From Pyrocephalus nanus (lineage: Eukaryota; Chordata; Aves; Passeriformes; Tyrannidae), in the NCBI GenBank assembly GCA_038380795.1, contig CM076260.1, positions 2,911,533 through 2,975,532 on the forward strand: a stretch of 64,000 nt of DNA, given 5' to 3'. Below the pieces are notes generated by a model that saw nothing but the letters and a program-made list of their open reading frames with translations, made no database searches and was not told the DNA's origin. The translations under genes were made by a program, and so were the position numbers. Position 1 is the first letter of the stretch. Each line of letters starts with the position of its first letter. Shown here one piece after another: positions 1-12,800 of this stretch.

Positions 1-417
1 GGCCACTGAGTGAAAACCTGAGTCTGAGATACAGTTAAGGCAGCTCAGATTAAGCTCACACAAACCATCTCCTGCCAAAGGCTACTCCACAGGTCGAGAT
101 CATAAAATGATTGGGAATGACCACACTGGAAAAGACTGGGCAGGGCTAATTGGAACAGTGGCTTTGTGACACATCTGATGTGCTGGGACACTTTATCACA
201 GCACCAGTTGAGAGGTGACTGTTTTTGACAAGCACTTCAGGAGAGCCAGATTATCTTGCTGGTCCAGAGATCGTGTCACTGAGCCTTGAGTCCTTCCACT
301 AATTTCCCTTTGACAATAAGCACAGATGGAATTCCCTGGGTTTTGCTTTTTTCCCCTCCTTTTTCCTAATCTTCAAGTCTGGTATGATCCAATCAACCAG
401 CCAGACTTAGGATGGCA

Positions 418-640
418 CTGGGAAGGTTTAGATCGGATATTGGGAAAAATTTCTTCGTGGAAAGGGTTGTCAAGCACTGTCACAGGCTGCTCAGGGAAGC
501 AGTGGAGTCACCATCCCTGGAAATGTTCATAAAAGTGTGGATATGGACATGGTTTAGTGATGAACGTGGTGGTGGTGCTGGTTGAGGTTTGGACTCCATG
601 ATCTTAAAGGCCTTTTCCAACCTTAATGATTCCATGATCT
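418..640 (+). mobile_element. CR1 LINE 3' end
   Basis: Recognised from the conserved CR1 3' segment: GATATTGGGAAAAATTTCTT, then GTGGAGTCACCATCCCTGGA, then a tail like GATCTTAAAGGCCTTTTCCA. It is 5'-truncated, as is usual, and lies in PINX1 intron 6 antisense to the gene. Confidence 0.88.
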
Positions 641-1106
641 TCTGCTCCTTAAAGGGATCTCCTCCATCCATCCACTGAATTTTGTCACAGGCTTAAACTG
701 GAGGCTTTAAGGAAGGCTGACAATCAAAACTCAGCTGGACAAACTCCTGTATTCAGACTTGCCAGAGCTGGCCCTGCTTTGAGCAGAGTGCCTCTTCCAG
801 AAACCACCAGGACTCCTCCAACCTCAGCAGTTCTGTCACTGTGAAAAGCAGTTCCTGCATCTTTCCATGAAGTTACATCCAAGATTATTCTGATCCCAGA
901 CTGAAACAACTAGAAATGTGGGAAAAAGGATTATGCTGAGTATCTCTGTCAAAAGGTCGAGTGTAATGACAACTCTGGTGTGAGCTGAGGATTGATACTC
1001 AGTCCAAATCAAACCTGTGCTGGAGGCTTCTCAAACTGCACCTCTGAACAAAGAAGAGGGATCTGATACCTTGGAAACAGCCTTAACAACAGGACTTCAA
1101 GCTATA

Positions 1107-1410
1107 GAATCATGGAATGGTTTGGGTGAGAAGGGACCTTAAAGCCCATCCAGTTCCACCCCCTGCCATGGGCAGGGACACCTTCCACTAGCCCAGGTAG
1201 ATCCAAGCCCTGTCCGACCTGGCCTTGGACACTTCCAGGGATGGGGCAGCCACAGCTTCTCTGGGCAACCTGTGCCAGGGCCTCACCACCCTCACAGGGA
1301 AGAATTCCTTCCCAATATCCCATCTAACCCTGCCCTCTGGCAGTGGGAAACCATTCCCCATGTCCTGTCACTCCAGGCCCTTGTAAACAGTCTCTTTCCA
1401 TCTTTCCTGT
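1107..1410 (-). mobile_element. CR1 LINE 3' end
   Basis: An antisense copy begins with GAATCATGGAATGGTTTGGG and continues through CCATGGGCAGGGACACCTTC and GGGCAACCTGTGCCAGGGCC to TTCCCAATATCCCATCTAAC. It is 5'-truncated. Confidence 0.92.
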
Positions 1411-2399
1411 AGGCCCTACTCAGGGCTCTGCTGGACACCAGGACTCTTCCTACATTATCTGCACACAGGAACACATAGGAACAACTCAATTCCAGGAGAA
1501 TGATAGCACTTTCCTGCTCCTGTAGTGAGTTCTCTGCCACACCAGGGAAGTGCCCAGAGCTCGGGGATTTCAAACCAGAAAGCAAACAGGGAACTCCTGC
1601 AAATCCTCACAGTTCCATTTGTGCCACCTTAAGGACCAGGCTCTGGAACATGATGGAAAGGGATCATGAGAGTTCATGGGTGCAGTGAAATGAAATTGCT
1701 CAGAGCTGGAGGGCCTGAGCAGTGCATTTTTTGTTGTGTGCAAACTCCACAGATCTCTGATCCATGAAGAAAAGGAGAAGGGGGGGCTGGGGGAAGCAAT
1801 TGTGCTGCCTCTGGCTGTCCCTCCCTATGGCTGCTCAGCAGCAGACAGTAGCCAGAGGATGACAATGCAGCTCCAAATGACATTACCTCCTGCCTCGATT
1901 TGCATGTGGAAATCTGGGTGCCTAAGAGGGAACAGCCCGTGACTCTTTTTGCCAGAACCTTGAACCATTTCAGCGAGGGGAAAAAGGAAATCTGCACAGG
2001 AGCCACCAGCCAACCACTGGGATTAGCAAAAACATGCACAGAGTTATACACCCTTCACAAGCAGCCTAGAATCCACATGATCTGCAGTGTCTATCCACCA
2101 AAAAGCAGATGTTCTCCAGGATAAAGCCCCAGGAGAAGCACTTTCCAAACCTGAGTTTCAACAGATATGGAACATATGGAGAAAACAAGACCAGCAATTT
2201 GGGACAACTCAGGGGTGGGCAAAACCCACTCCCTCACCCACAGCACTGCTGAGCTGTTTTAAATCCCAGACTGTCCTGCTTCATATTGCTCTGACAGCAA
2301 GGGAGCCAAGCAGCAAATCCATGGCATATTTAGGGCATCAGCCCAACAGGGCTCCCCTTGGTGCAAGTTCACCCATAGCATTTGAGAGCTCCAACAGCT

Positions 2400-2446
2400 C
2401 TTCAAATCTCAGGGATTTGAAGTCTTCAAATCTCAGGGATTTGAAG
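2400..2446. repeat. Two tandem copies of a 23-bp perfect hairpin
   Basis: A 24-bp unit is repeated exactly except for the final base. Each copy has arms CTTCAAATC and GATTTGAAG around the loop TCAGG, so the repeat unit is itself a perfect 9-bp inverted repeat. Confidence 0.9.
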
Positions 2447-3491
2447 TTCCCAAATTCCTTTTTCAAGACAGTAATAAGCTAAGATGGGTCCTGTGGTGGC
2501 TGATGGATTGGTCCCAAGCTCTTACCTTTCAAACCACGTGACTTGTAACAAAGGTTCCCACTGTTTTTTGCAGTGGCAGACAAGACAGGGCAGTTCTTAG
2601 TTTGTTTAACTTTCTTCCAGCCTCCTGGTTTAATTAGCTGTCAGTGTTTTTTACAGAGAACTCAAGAACAGACTTGACATCTTTCTCTGTCACCAATAAA
2701 CTTACCAACCACGTCAAAATCTACAGCAGATTCACTGCAATTACAACACTGGACATGATAACGGCACAAATCCTTCAAACTGTTCAAGTCAAGACATACC
2801 ACAGAAATATTCTTTATTTTACAGAGGGTTTTCCAGGGAAGAATCCCCAGCTGGATCACTATTCCTTCTTCACCAGCTCCCCTGTCATTCTACAGGTAAA
2901 AAACCTTGTATTATTTCCACTACAATCTCGGATCTCTCAGCACATTTTCCCCTTATTCCTCTCCTCCCAAAGCTCCCAGAGGCCTGATGTGAAGTTCCTG
3001 AACAATTTCCAAGAGTACTGCACGAGGAGCAAGGTGTCAAACACATACTGGGCATTCCAGAAACTTCCACTCAACTTCAAGCCCCTTCTTTCCCTCTAAA
3101 CAGGAGATTTCAGAGGACTCTGAACCAATTCTTGCAACATGTTCATTTGTGCTTTTCCAGGTGTTATTTTTTCCCATGGAATTTTTCTGGATTTTCCATG
3201 TCACAGTGTCTGTTATTTTACACACTGATACAGCAGGTCTGTTCTCTGCAAGTGCAAAATGCTACTGGACACATAAATAAAATAAAATAAAATAAAAGCC
3301 AGTACAAACCTTGCTCTCATTACACAAAGTGAGGGGAAAGGTCTCCTCATTAAATATTTATCAGTGCTCAAGCCACCTTTGAATCCTTTGCAGCTGCTCA
3401 GCCTTTCCCAATTTTTGTGAGAATTAAGGGCAGTTTGTTGAGATTGCCCAGTTGCTATGGAATATCCAATTTTATTTGGGATATTTATGGG

Positions 3492-3553
3492 TCTTTCACA
3501 GAACCATTTAGGTAGGAAAAGAAGTGTCAGATCATCGAGTCCAACCTCTGACC
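3492..3553 (-). mobile_element. CR1 LINE 3' tip fragment
   Basis: A short antisense tip resembling the CR1 terminal CAGAATCATTTAGGTTGGAA and ending ATCATCGAGTCCAACC. Diverged and about 60 bp long. Confidence 0.65.
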
Positions 3554-3812
3554 TTTCAGATGAAGCAAAATTCTCCTTGGCGATGTACATTTCCTAACAA
3601 CTGTAAAATTAAAATACTGGAGTTGCTTAACTCCAAAGAAGTTACATCACAATAATTCACAAAATGTGGATTAAATTCATTCTTATTTCCTCACAGTTCA
3701 AGCATAGCCTTTCTAATAGAAAAACCATATTAGCAGCAAAACATTTAAACATTGTTTTGTTATGAGGGATAACGAGCAAGGAAACAAGAGAAAAGTGAAG
3801 CTTCTTGTTTAC

Positions 3813-3889
3813 CTGTGTCTTGCCACTCTTCTGTCTCCTCCCAAAGATGCAGGACAGATCATGTTCACTGCAGGATGAGAGGTCCTTAC
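3813..3889 (-). CDS. PINX1: PINX1 exon 6
   Basis: The exon is 77 bp with two bases completing Gly132 and 25 codons. It reads KDLSSCSEHDLSCIFGRRQK and then SGKTQ. Human has KDLSSRSKTDLDCIFGKRQS at this place. The acceptor polypyrimidine tract plus CCTGCCAG lies just right of it. The donor is GTAAAC at 3812. The exon ends on a complete codon, so reading through into intron 6 stays in frame until a stop near 3657. Confidence 0.95.
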
Positions 3890-6800
3890 CTGGCAGGGGA
3901 AAAGAGAGGAAAAAAAAAATCCCATTTTGGTAACACAAACTGACCCACAGAGATAGAGGAATTGCTTTTGGAGGTGAACAAAAATCAGAGACTCCAGGCT
4001 GGATGGGGCCTGGAGCAACCTGGTCTAGTGGAAGGTGTCCCTGCCCATGGTAGGGGGTTGGAACTAATGATCATTAATGTCCTTCCAACCCAAAACATTC
4101 CGTGATCCTGTGATGAAGACACTAAATGAAGGTACTTATGAGGAAATGTGTGTTTGTGTGGGATCTCTGGATTCTCAGGAGGATTCCCTGTCTCTGACAG
4201 AATTAGGGAGTGGCAGCTCCCCCATACAATGAAAAAAAAAATCCATCTTTACTGCCTGGGGACTTTCCTTTGATTCATGATGTTGCTTCTGAAAAGCAAA
4301 ACCTCCATCTCTGCGACACACTGGATTATTCCAACTCAAAACAATTTCAAGGGTGAGGCAAAGATTCCCAGCAGGACCATTATTCCCATCTGGTTGTTGT
4401 GTGGCTAACTGGATATCAGACATGGAGCAGGGAGGGGGAAGCAGAAGGGTGTGATGTGATGTGATATTTGGAGTTTCAAGCAAAAGTTTTGCCAATTCCA
4501 CAGTGCAGGAACCTTTATAACAGGTTGTCCACAGCTTCTCTCAGAAAATCCTTTTAAAAAAGCTCAGGAAAATAATTAAAGATTTAAACAAAATTAGTCC
4601 AGACAGATCAACTCCTTAGGAGCCTGCTGGGATCTTAATCACTTCATTTTCTGATTCCAAAATCACTGACCTCAAAACCAATCTTGTAGTGGACAAAAAA
4701 CTCCAAACAACCCAAAATCTGACTATTTAACGTGTTTCTTTTCTGTGGGATCCTGAACTGCCCACAGAGGGCAAACACACACATCAGCCTAGAGGAGAAA
4801 GTGTGACCCAGCTTCCTGGTGCCTCACTGCACAGCCTCTAAATGTCCTTACCCAAGCAAGCTGGATGAGACTGGTGGTTGCTTTCAGTTTTACCTTGGCC
4901 AAGGTTTGGAAAATGACACTTCAAATCCTTCTGCTCCTCCTCTTACCCTACACTTTCCGTCCGTGCCTGTCCCTGCTCCTCTCTCTCTAACAGATCCATA
5001 ACCTCCTGCAGCATCCCAGTGGAACAGCTGCTAGAAGAGCAGCTGCACTCAGTGTTTTAATCTCAGACTGGTGTGTATTCCCAGATCCAAGGGCTGTGTG
5101 TGCTCCCTGTGTCTCTCCAGCCCCGCAGACGGAAGCTGCATTTTGTGTCGTCGCTGTTCCCTTCTCCAGCTTTTGTGTGAGCTTGTCTTGTTTAGTCTGA
5201 AAGGAAGCAGGATCAGGCTTGAACAACAAGGGCCACAACAACACCAGCCCTTCTCAGATAACTTTTCCTCCTTCCCTGCAAAAAGGACAATTTCCCTGGT
5301 TTAGACCACAGAGGGTGCAAGCCAACAAGGGGCTGCCTTGTGGAAACACGACCAAACAAATAAGGGATACTGTGAATATGAAAGCCTTGATCTGTATTTT
5401 ACATGCTCAAAAGACACTTCTTTTTTCCTCTATATTTAGCAAAAGGATAAATCCAAATCAAAATAAATCCTCTTTGCCACTCCCTCAAACAGGCCATGGC
5501 CTTTGCATTTGCAAGCCCTGAACCAATTTAATTGTTTAATGTCATAAAGTGGCAGGGTCGTGTTAACAGGTTTGACTCCAAGGCCAATTTGTTTAATCAA
5601 AAATCCCAAACCCCAGTACAAAAAAATTTGGCCTCCATTCACACATCAACTAGCTCTGTTTCAGCAGAGGCATTTGCTGTCAGGAAACACTGCAGAGAGC
5701 TTTCAGTTTAATAAATCAGCCATTAGTGGATCTGATCCCATCCATACCCTGAAACAGGTACACACACCATGTGCATGTGGGTGTGTGAAAGGGGCGCAGA
5801 GGAACAGAGAGAGGATTCCAGAACTGCCAGGAGCCAAACCCAGGGACGACTGAAATAATGTAATTGCTCTAAGAAAGGAAGAAATTACTGAACTCTGTGA
5901 TTTTTTGATAGTTTTTCTGGCCACCGACCACTGTCCTAATTTATCCCATAAAGTATCTGGTGGACGTAAGCGGGCTTTCCTGCCTCCCTTCAGGTTTAAT
6001 CTGATCCCTGATCCCATCCTCATGATCTCTTAGCAGGGTTACTGGAGATCTCAGGGGATAGTGCCACGCAGCTCTTAAGTCATAAGTCTCTCCATCATCA
6101 TCTTTCCCCCCTCCCATCCCCTGCTCACGCACCCACAGCTTGGAATATTCACTGTTCCTTTATCCAGCTGGTGGCTCCTTCAGGTAGGAACTGTTTTATT
6201 CAACAAGTCAGCCTAAAGCCATCCAAAATTACCCAAAATAAGGAGGGACGGCACATTATAGCTCTAAACAAGTTGCTGCAGGGGGTATTCCTAAACCAAG
6301 ATTTAACTTGCCAAATTTAGACTTCAGAAGGCAACAGATCACCCTGACAGGGTTTGTTCTAACCTTGGCCAGAGCTTATGAAACAACAAAACCCCTCTTA
6401 CCTTTGGCAAACTTCATATAATGGACACGTTTCTTGGAAGATTTGGATTTTTCTTCGAGGCTGAATGTCTTTTTCTGATTTTTCACTGAGGGCTCTAAAA
6501 AAAAAAAAAAAATCCAAGGAAACAGGTTCCAACCCTGTTGGAGGCACTTTGACCATCACATTCAAACATCAGTGTATTTAACTTTCCCTCTCAAAACCCA
6601 ATCTCGACAATATATCACAATATATCACTGAAGGAAGCATGGCAAGTTTTGTCTGAGACGTGTCACTGCTTGATTTTTTTTTTTTGCCATATCCCTTTCC
6701 AATCCAATGTAATTTGAAAAGGCAGATACAGGCACTCCAGGTCTAAGGTAGATCCATCTCTGTGGCAAGGAAACAATAACAGGTCAGGGTTTATTGTGCT

Positions 6801-9800
6801 GTTTGCTACAAAATATCCCCAGTGCCAAAGTCTGAGAAAGATGTAAGAAATAGTGCAAAATAAAATACTGAACCTGTCTGTGTAGAAAAAGGGGGGGGGG
6901 AAATTACAGGATTTCCACTTCTAACCCTACACAAAATACCTTTATTTGGACATAAGCTGATCCATCTGTTTAAGGAAACGGAATGGCGGCAAAGCTTTTC
7001 TGTCCCTCAGGCCAGCTAGAACAAATTGCCACATCCATATTATTTCATTTTCCTAGTTTCCAGGACAGGGATTGTATCTAAACTGTCCACTGGGAATGCC
7101 CTCTGGGCTTGGCTGAGTCCCAAATTCACTCAGAAGTTTGGGAGACTGGCAGCAGCTTAAAGCCACATGAAGGATTAGTCCCATTATTTAACAGTAGAGA
7201 CATCACGTTCCTGAGCTGTGGCAGGTTATTTTAGGGGTACAAACCTTCTCTTTGCACTCACAGAGCCTGTTAATTCCCCCTCAAAAAAAAAAAAAAAAAA
7301 TCTCAGAAGGAGAGAATTAATCTGCTGTACAGTTAATAAGTACTTTATTAGTTTTTCCCTGAAAATAGACAACACGGGATTCTCTGCTCTGTAACTCCAT
7401 GGAAAGGTTACTGTGGTGAGATGTTTTTTCCCTCCCAGTGGCAACTGGGAATGGGTAAGGAAATGAACCCATACCCTGAGGGCCAAGTTGAGTCACCTTT
7501 TTTATGTGATCCCACCCTGGAAAGCTTTGCAGCCCAAGCTTTCCTGACACTGGAATTCCAGCACTTCCCTGTTTGATAGGTAGTGCCACCTGATGATGGA
7601 ATCATTGACCTAAACCTGAAACCCTCAGCCTGCAGTGGGAGAGCTGAGTGCCAAAAGGCTGAGATCCACCCTCCCACTTCCACACTAAGCCCTAATGGGA
7701 AGAGGAAGCACCAGCAAATCCAATTTTTAACAGAAATTCCTCAATAAAAACGTTCTGTGGGGAAAACAAGCATCACAACTTAAATATCCTGATCAGAGAG
7801 ACAACACTTCAAGTCTTTTCTCTGAGCTGCTCGTACCAGAAGGATCATTACACAGCAAAGGGTTCTCATAGCGCTTCCTTTCCCACATTATTCTTCCAGG
7901 AAAAGGCGCAGCAGCACCGCCTTGTGCCTCCAGGGAGGAATTTCACTCCTCAAACGTGCTGGCACTTGCAACGGGCAGGGAGGTGCATCCCTGTGTCTTC
8001 CAGGGACTGGAAAAAAATCCTCAGACAAACTGAGTGAGCACTGCAGCAATATTAATGTGCTTTTTAAAGCCATTAAGTCCGAGCAAGAAAGTCACATGTT
8101 ATTTCTGTAGATGGATATTCCAAGGTATGTCACAGGCACAGCCAGGATGTTGTTTCTGCATCTTAAGAATGGGAAAGGGACACAGATTTCATCCCTGAGT
8201 ATCCCAGCAAAAGAGCCAGGAATCATAGGACGGTTTGAGTGGGAAAGGCCGTGTAGTTCCAACCCTGTTCCACTGTCCCACGTTGCTCCAAGCCCTGTCC
8301 AACTTGGCCTTGGACACTTCCAGGGATGGGGTAGCCACAGCTTCTCTGGGTAATCTGTGCCAGGGCCTCACCAGCCTCACAAAAAATAATTTCTTCCCAA
8401 CATCTAATCTAATTAAACCTGCCCTCACTGGGTGCTCACCTAGAAACAAGGAAAAGAAAGGTAAAACTACACTGAGGGTATTTGAATGTTGGCAAATCAA
8501 ACCCCACAGGGCCTTTCCCTTCCGACCTCTAATTGCAACCCAGCTCTGGCAACTCCAGCAGCTCTTTAAGAACAATGAAGTTTTTCAGCTGACTTTTAAT
8601 GCAGTTTGAGACTGGCTGATGGCCAATAATGTAACATTTGATCCTGCAGCACAGCTGCAGGCAGAGTTTGCTGGATGAGTTTTGCCAGCTTAAGCAAACT
8701 GCCAAAAACCCAAGTTTTGGAGCTTTGTGTTTTCTGTAAATCACCCAAGGGGACTGTGACCAGGAATTTTCAATGTGCACCCAAATTTGTTCTCAGTGAT
8801 GGAAAACTTAAAATAACTGAGTAAAGCAGGGAGAAATACAGCTTTTATGGAACATTTTGCATCAGTGACCCAGGGAACACTGCCCAGCCTTAGGAACAAG
8901 ACAGCCTTGCTCAATGAACCTGCTTCTGTGCTGACTCACTGTGTCCCTGGGCATGTCACTTCAACTCTCTGCCCAGCACTTTGCAGGTTTTCCCACCAGC
9001 TGCACCTTCCTCATCTTCCCATGGCTCAAGTTGGAACTTGGGTAGGATTTAGTTATAGAGGCAGAAAGGAACTTTTGGAATTTCCCTGTGATATGCTCTT
9101 CTACCTCTCGAGGACTTGAAGGACAGCACCGAGTGCTGTGTGGCCTCAGCCCACGACCAGGGCTCCAGGGCACAAGGAGAACTTACACAGCAGTTTAAAA
9201 AAAAAAAAAAAGGTGTTTTTCAAGTATCAGGTTCAAAATTTTAATCCCAAAATTGCCTAAGATTAGAAAACCTTCTTGCTAACTGATTTTCCACCCTCAC
9301 CTTTCTGCATTTCCTCTCCTAGAAAACCTTCAGTGCTCAAGGGTTAAGAATGAATGAATGAAGAGTTGCTAAATTCACTTAGTTCTAGAGAGTTGTTTAG
9401 GTGTATAATGGCTTAAACCTGAGTCTAACTAAAGGAGAGGTGATAAACCACTGGATAAACCAATTCTTTCTGCAAGCTCACACCTACCACAACTTCATTT
9501 TTACAACCCAAGGCCAAGCTGTACGAAGCTTTTCAAAAAAAAAAAAAAAAGACTTTATAAATAGCCCTTTTGGGAAAGTTGTGGTTTCCTCACTTGTGTG
9601 CTCAACACCAGGGCTACAAAAATCACATTACAGCACACTCAAAGCAGAGATGCATAAACTCTGAATCAGAAGCTATGGTGCAACTCTCCAAGGACAGGAA
9701 AAGTAGGTATTTAAGAAACCAGTGGAACATGGAAGCCAGGAGTGACAATTCATTGTTAAAAGGAAGGCAAACCATTGCAATTGTGAGTGATTGTTGTGAG

Positions 9801-12800
9801 CCTTCAGACAGACTCTGGATAAAGAAACAAGTGTTGCTGTATTACAGCCCAGGAAAAGGTCCCAGATATCATGATCCTGGATAAAATAACAAGTTCAACA
9901 TTTTATGTTTTCTTTCCTCAACAAAAAGCCTTTATTTGAGTCCTGAGAGCAAAACTGATCCACTGAGATATCTGCATATCCAGGCAGAGAAACTTCAGCA
10001 TGGTCATGGATGGCAACACATCCTTTGGCTCCCACCAATTTTGGGGGAGGAGGAGGAATTGTCAACCTCAGCAAGGAGCCCAAACTGGGCCTCAGCTCAT
10101 CTTTTAGGACACAGAATGGAAACTCTGCTGAGCTTCCAGCATCTGACTGAGCAAAGGATGGGCCTACCTGTTTCACCTTGTCCATGGCAATTATTCAGTT
10201 CAGCCAGGAGCTGGTTGAAGTCATCCTGATGAGCAATCCAGTTGTCCTGTGAACATCACCCACGTGAGTACAAGGCAGAAGTCTTCAGAACTAACATAAA
10301 TTCTGCTAAAACAGATATTAAGTAATAACTTAATCGGGTATATTCAATCCTTCTGGGTGGGAGGGACCCTGGGAAGTTCCACAGGGCGATAACACCACCA
10401 ACAGCTCACACAGTCACTCCAAAGTGAGATAAAATTATAAGGGTTGTGTTTGTAGGTCATAAACAATCCTGTTTGGTACATTCTACCACCAGATGTGACA
10501 ACAGATTTCATTAATATTCCATTTAAAAATTAGTTTTAGATGAAATGGGAACCATTCGCTCACCTGGGCCTAGTTCTCACCTCGTGGTTGATGTTTGCTC
10601 CTAATCCCAGAGTGTTGTTTTTCACCTTCACCCTGATGTGTTCTGGATTTCCTTGTTCCTGAGCCCCAAGACCCTAAGGAGGATTTAAAGGTAAAAAGTA
10701 AGGATTTCACAGCAGTGACTGAGCAATCAGAGACTTAGCAAAGAAATACAACAAGAAATCACAACTTGCTATTTGTTCTCCTGCCTGAACTGAATTCATT
10801 CACAGGCTTTAGCACACATGAGATACTCAGTTTTTAAAATTTACTACTTAAGCCTCCAGCAAAGTATTATAAACACTAAAATAGCAACAACATTAAGCAG
10901 TTGGGTGATTAATCAGGAAGTCACCTGACATTCCTAAGCAAGCCCAGAGTCTTTACAGTTTTAAAACACAACACTACATATAAAGAAGAGGCCTCTCTCC
11001 CAGAATACCTGTCACTGGGAAGGCAGATCCACATGGAAAGTATAATCCAGAATAAACTTATATGAGAGGGAATCAGGGGAGGGGCAGGGGAGAATCAGGG
11101 CATTAACAACTTCTTCCACCTCATTCACACTCATCATTTGATGCAAATGTTAGAGCAAAAAACTATGGGGTTTCTCCATCCTAAAACCCAAAATCATTCA
11201 AACCTGGGGAGCAATTCTCAGGTCCAGTGTTATCTTTCTTAACTGTATGATCAGGGTTAAAAAAAATAAAAGACAAAGCATCTTATTTATAACTTTATTC
11301 CTAGTATTCACTTGCTTTTTGCCTAATTTGTCACCAGTAACCAATCACCAGCCAAGTGTGTTGGCTTTAATACACATGGATGTGGTGCAGCAATGGGGAA
11401 AAGCCCTGTGGAGAGATCCTGGAATATCTAATATTTGGAGGAATGAAGCATATTGGAAAAAGGCTGTTGCTATTACAAATCCACTTGAGTTCATTTGGTC
11501 CCCTGGGGTGGAAAATTTCCCTTGAAGCTCCTGCTAACCAAAAAAAAATTGTGGAAGTAAACAGGCCACTCGGCCACACATCCTGCCCTGACCCAATTCC
11601 AACACAACTGATAACAGGACTAGTGTAAGCAGCTTCATTTCACTGCAGAGATGGGCTTTTGCCCATTAATTTGATCGAGGTGAGGTTCCATTTGTTTGAG
11701 TTTGTAGTGGAATGGAGAGAGAAATCCTTCTTTTACAGCTGTAATTGTTGGAAAGGAAGGTCCAGCAGCTCCAGTGGGAAGCTTGTTGTGAGGCAACTGA
11801 GGCAACAGCAGCTACACTGAGAAATGCAAGAACAGGCTTTAAAGCATTCACAGAAGAGAGAATGATCCTTATTCCTGTTAAAGAAAGTCTGGGAGAAGAA
11901 ATACAGGAGGGAGAATTAAATAAAAGTAGTGGGGGGTTTGTGTGCATTCTTAGCACTAAACACGCTGATGTGCAGGCCCAAATCTCAGCTTTGCTGAGGC
12001 ATCTCTGTGGAATTAAAAGTGGTTTTAAGGGGCAGCTGAGGAGTTTGCAGGATAACCCAGAGGTTATTATTAGTGCCAGAAAGTAGTGTCCTCACCCACA
12101 GGTACTGGCTGGAGCTGGGAAGGGATTCAGCTCCCAGAACGCTGCATTTTGGGGGTTCAAGGAACAGATCAAAAGTGACACTTAAAAACAGGTGAAAGAT
12201 TAAAGCAGGTCCCGGAGTTGTTTCAAATCAAAAGCAGGGAGAAAACTGAGAGTACAAAAGCAACTCAAAAGACTTTATCCATCACCTAATTTAACGTGCC
12301 AACTCTTGCTCCTCTTTGGGGACATGAACTTGCCAAAGAAGGGAGAGAAACCAGAAAGCAGGAGAGTCACAAACTTTGCACCAAAGCGCAGAAATCCAAC
12401 ATTGCTCAAATTCTCTGTGCACTTAAGAGAACAAATCAGAGCTCCCTGGCAGTTTTAGATCCTTCAGATACAGAACTCTCCTTTGGATCCTACCTTTCCT
12501 TTGGACCAGCCCATCTTTTCCAGCATCTTCTGGCCGAATTTAGAGTCATCTTTACTCCAAGCGCTGTTTCGTGGATCCACGGACCACTTCTGCTTTCTCC
12601 GGGCTGGGACAGGGAGGAAAAATTCAAACAGGCTCTACTGACATTCCCACGGTGTTCCTGGTATGGGATCAGTTCAGCTACAGCTCCTCATTGCCAAAAA
12701 AAACACCCCAGAACTTACTCCAGGCTGAATATATTTGGGGGGTTAATTTTACTCAACGGAAAACCCAACAATAAGAAAAAAGAAATTCTTTACATTATTA

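Larger units (their letters stand above)
1..3812 (-). other. PINX1: PINX1 intron 6, 5' part
   Basis: This is the non-coding 5' portion of intron 6. It holds four CR1 fragments, listed separately, a hairpin tandem repeat at 2400-2446 and an (AAATA)n run near 3278-3296. I looked for the last PINX1 exon, with its conserved QEYFAKRM-type block, and saw no match on the minus strand. Confidence 0.8.

Noticed and set aside
1..3812. Search for the last PINX1 exon within the window.
   Set aside because: No minus-strand segment resembles the conserved C-terminal exon; it must be left of position 1.
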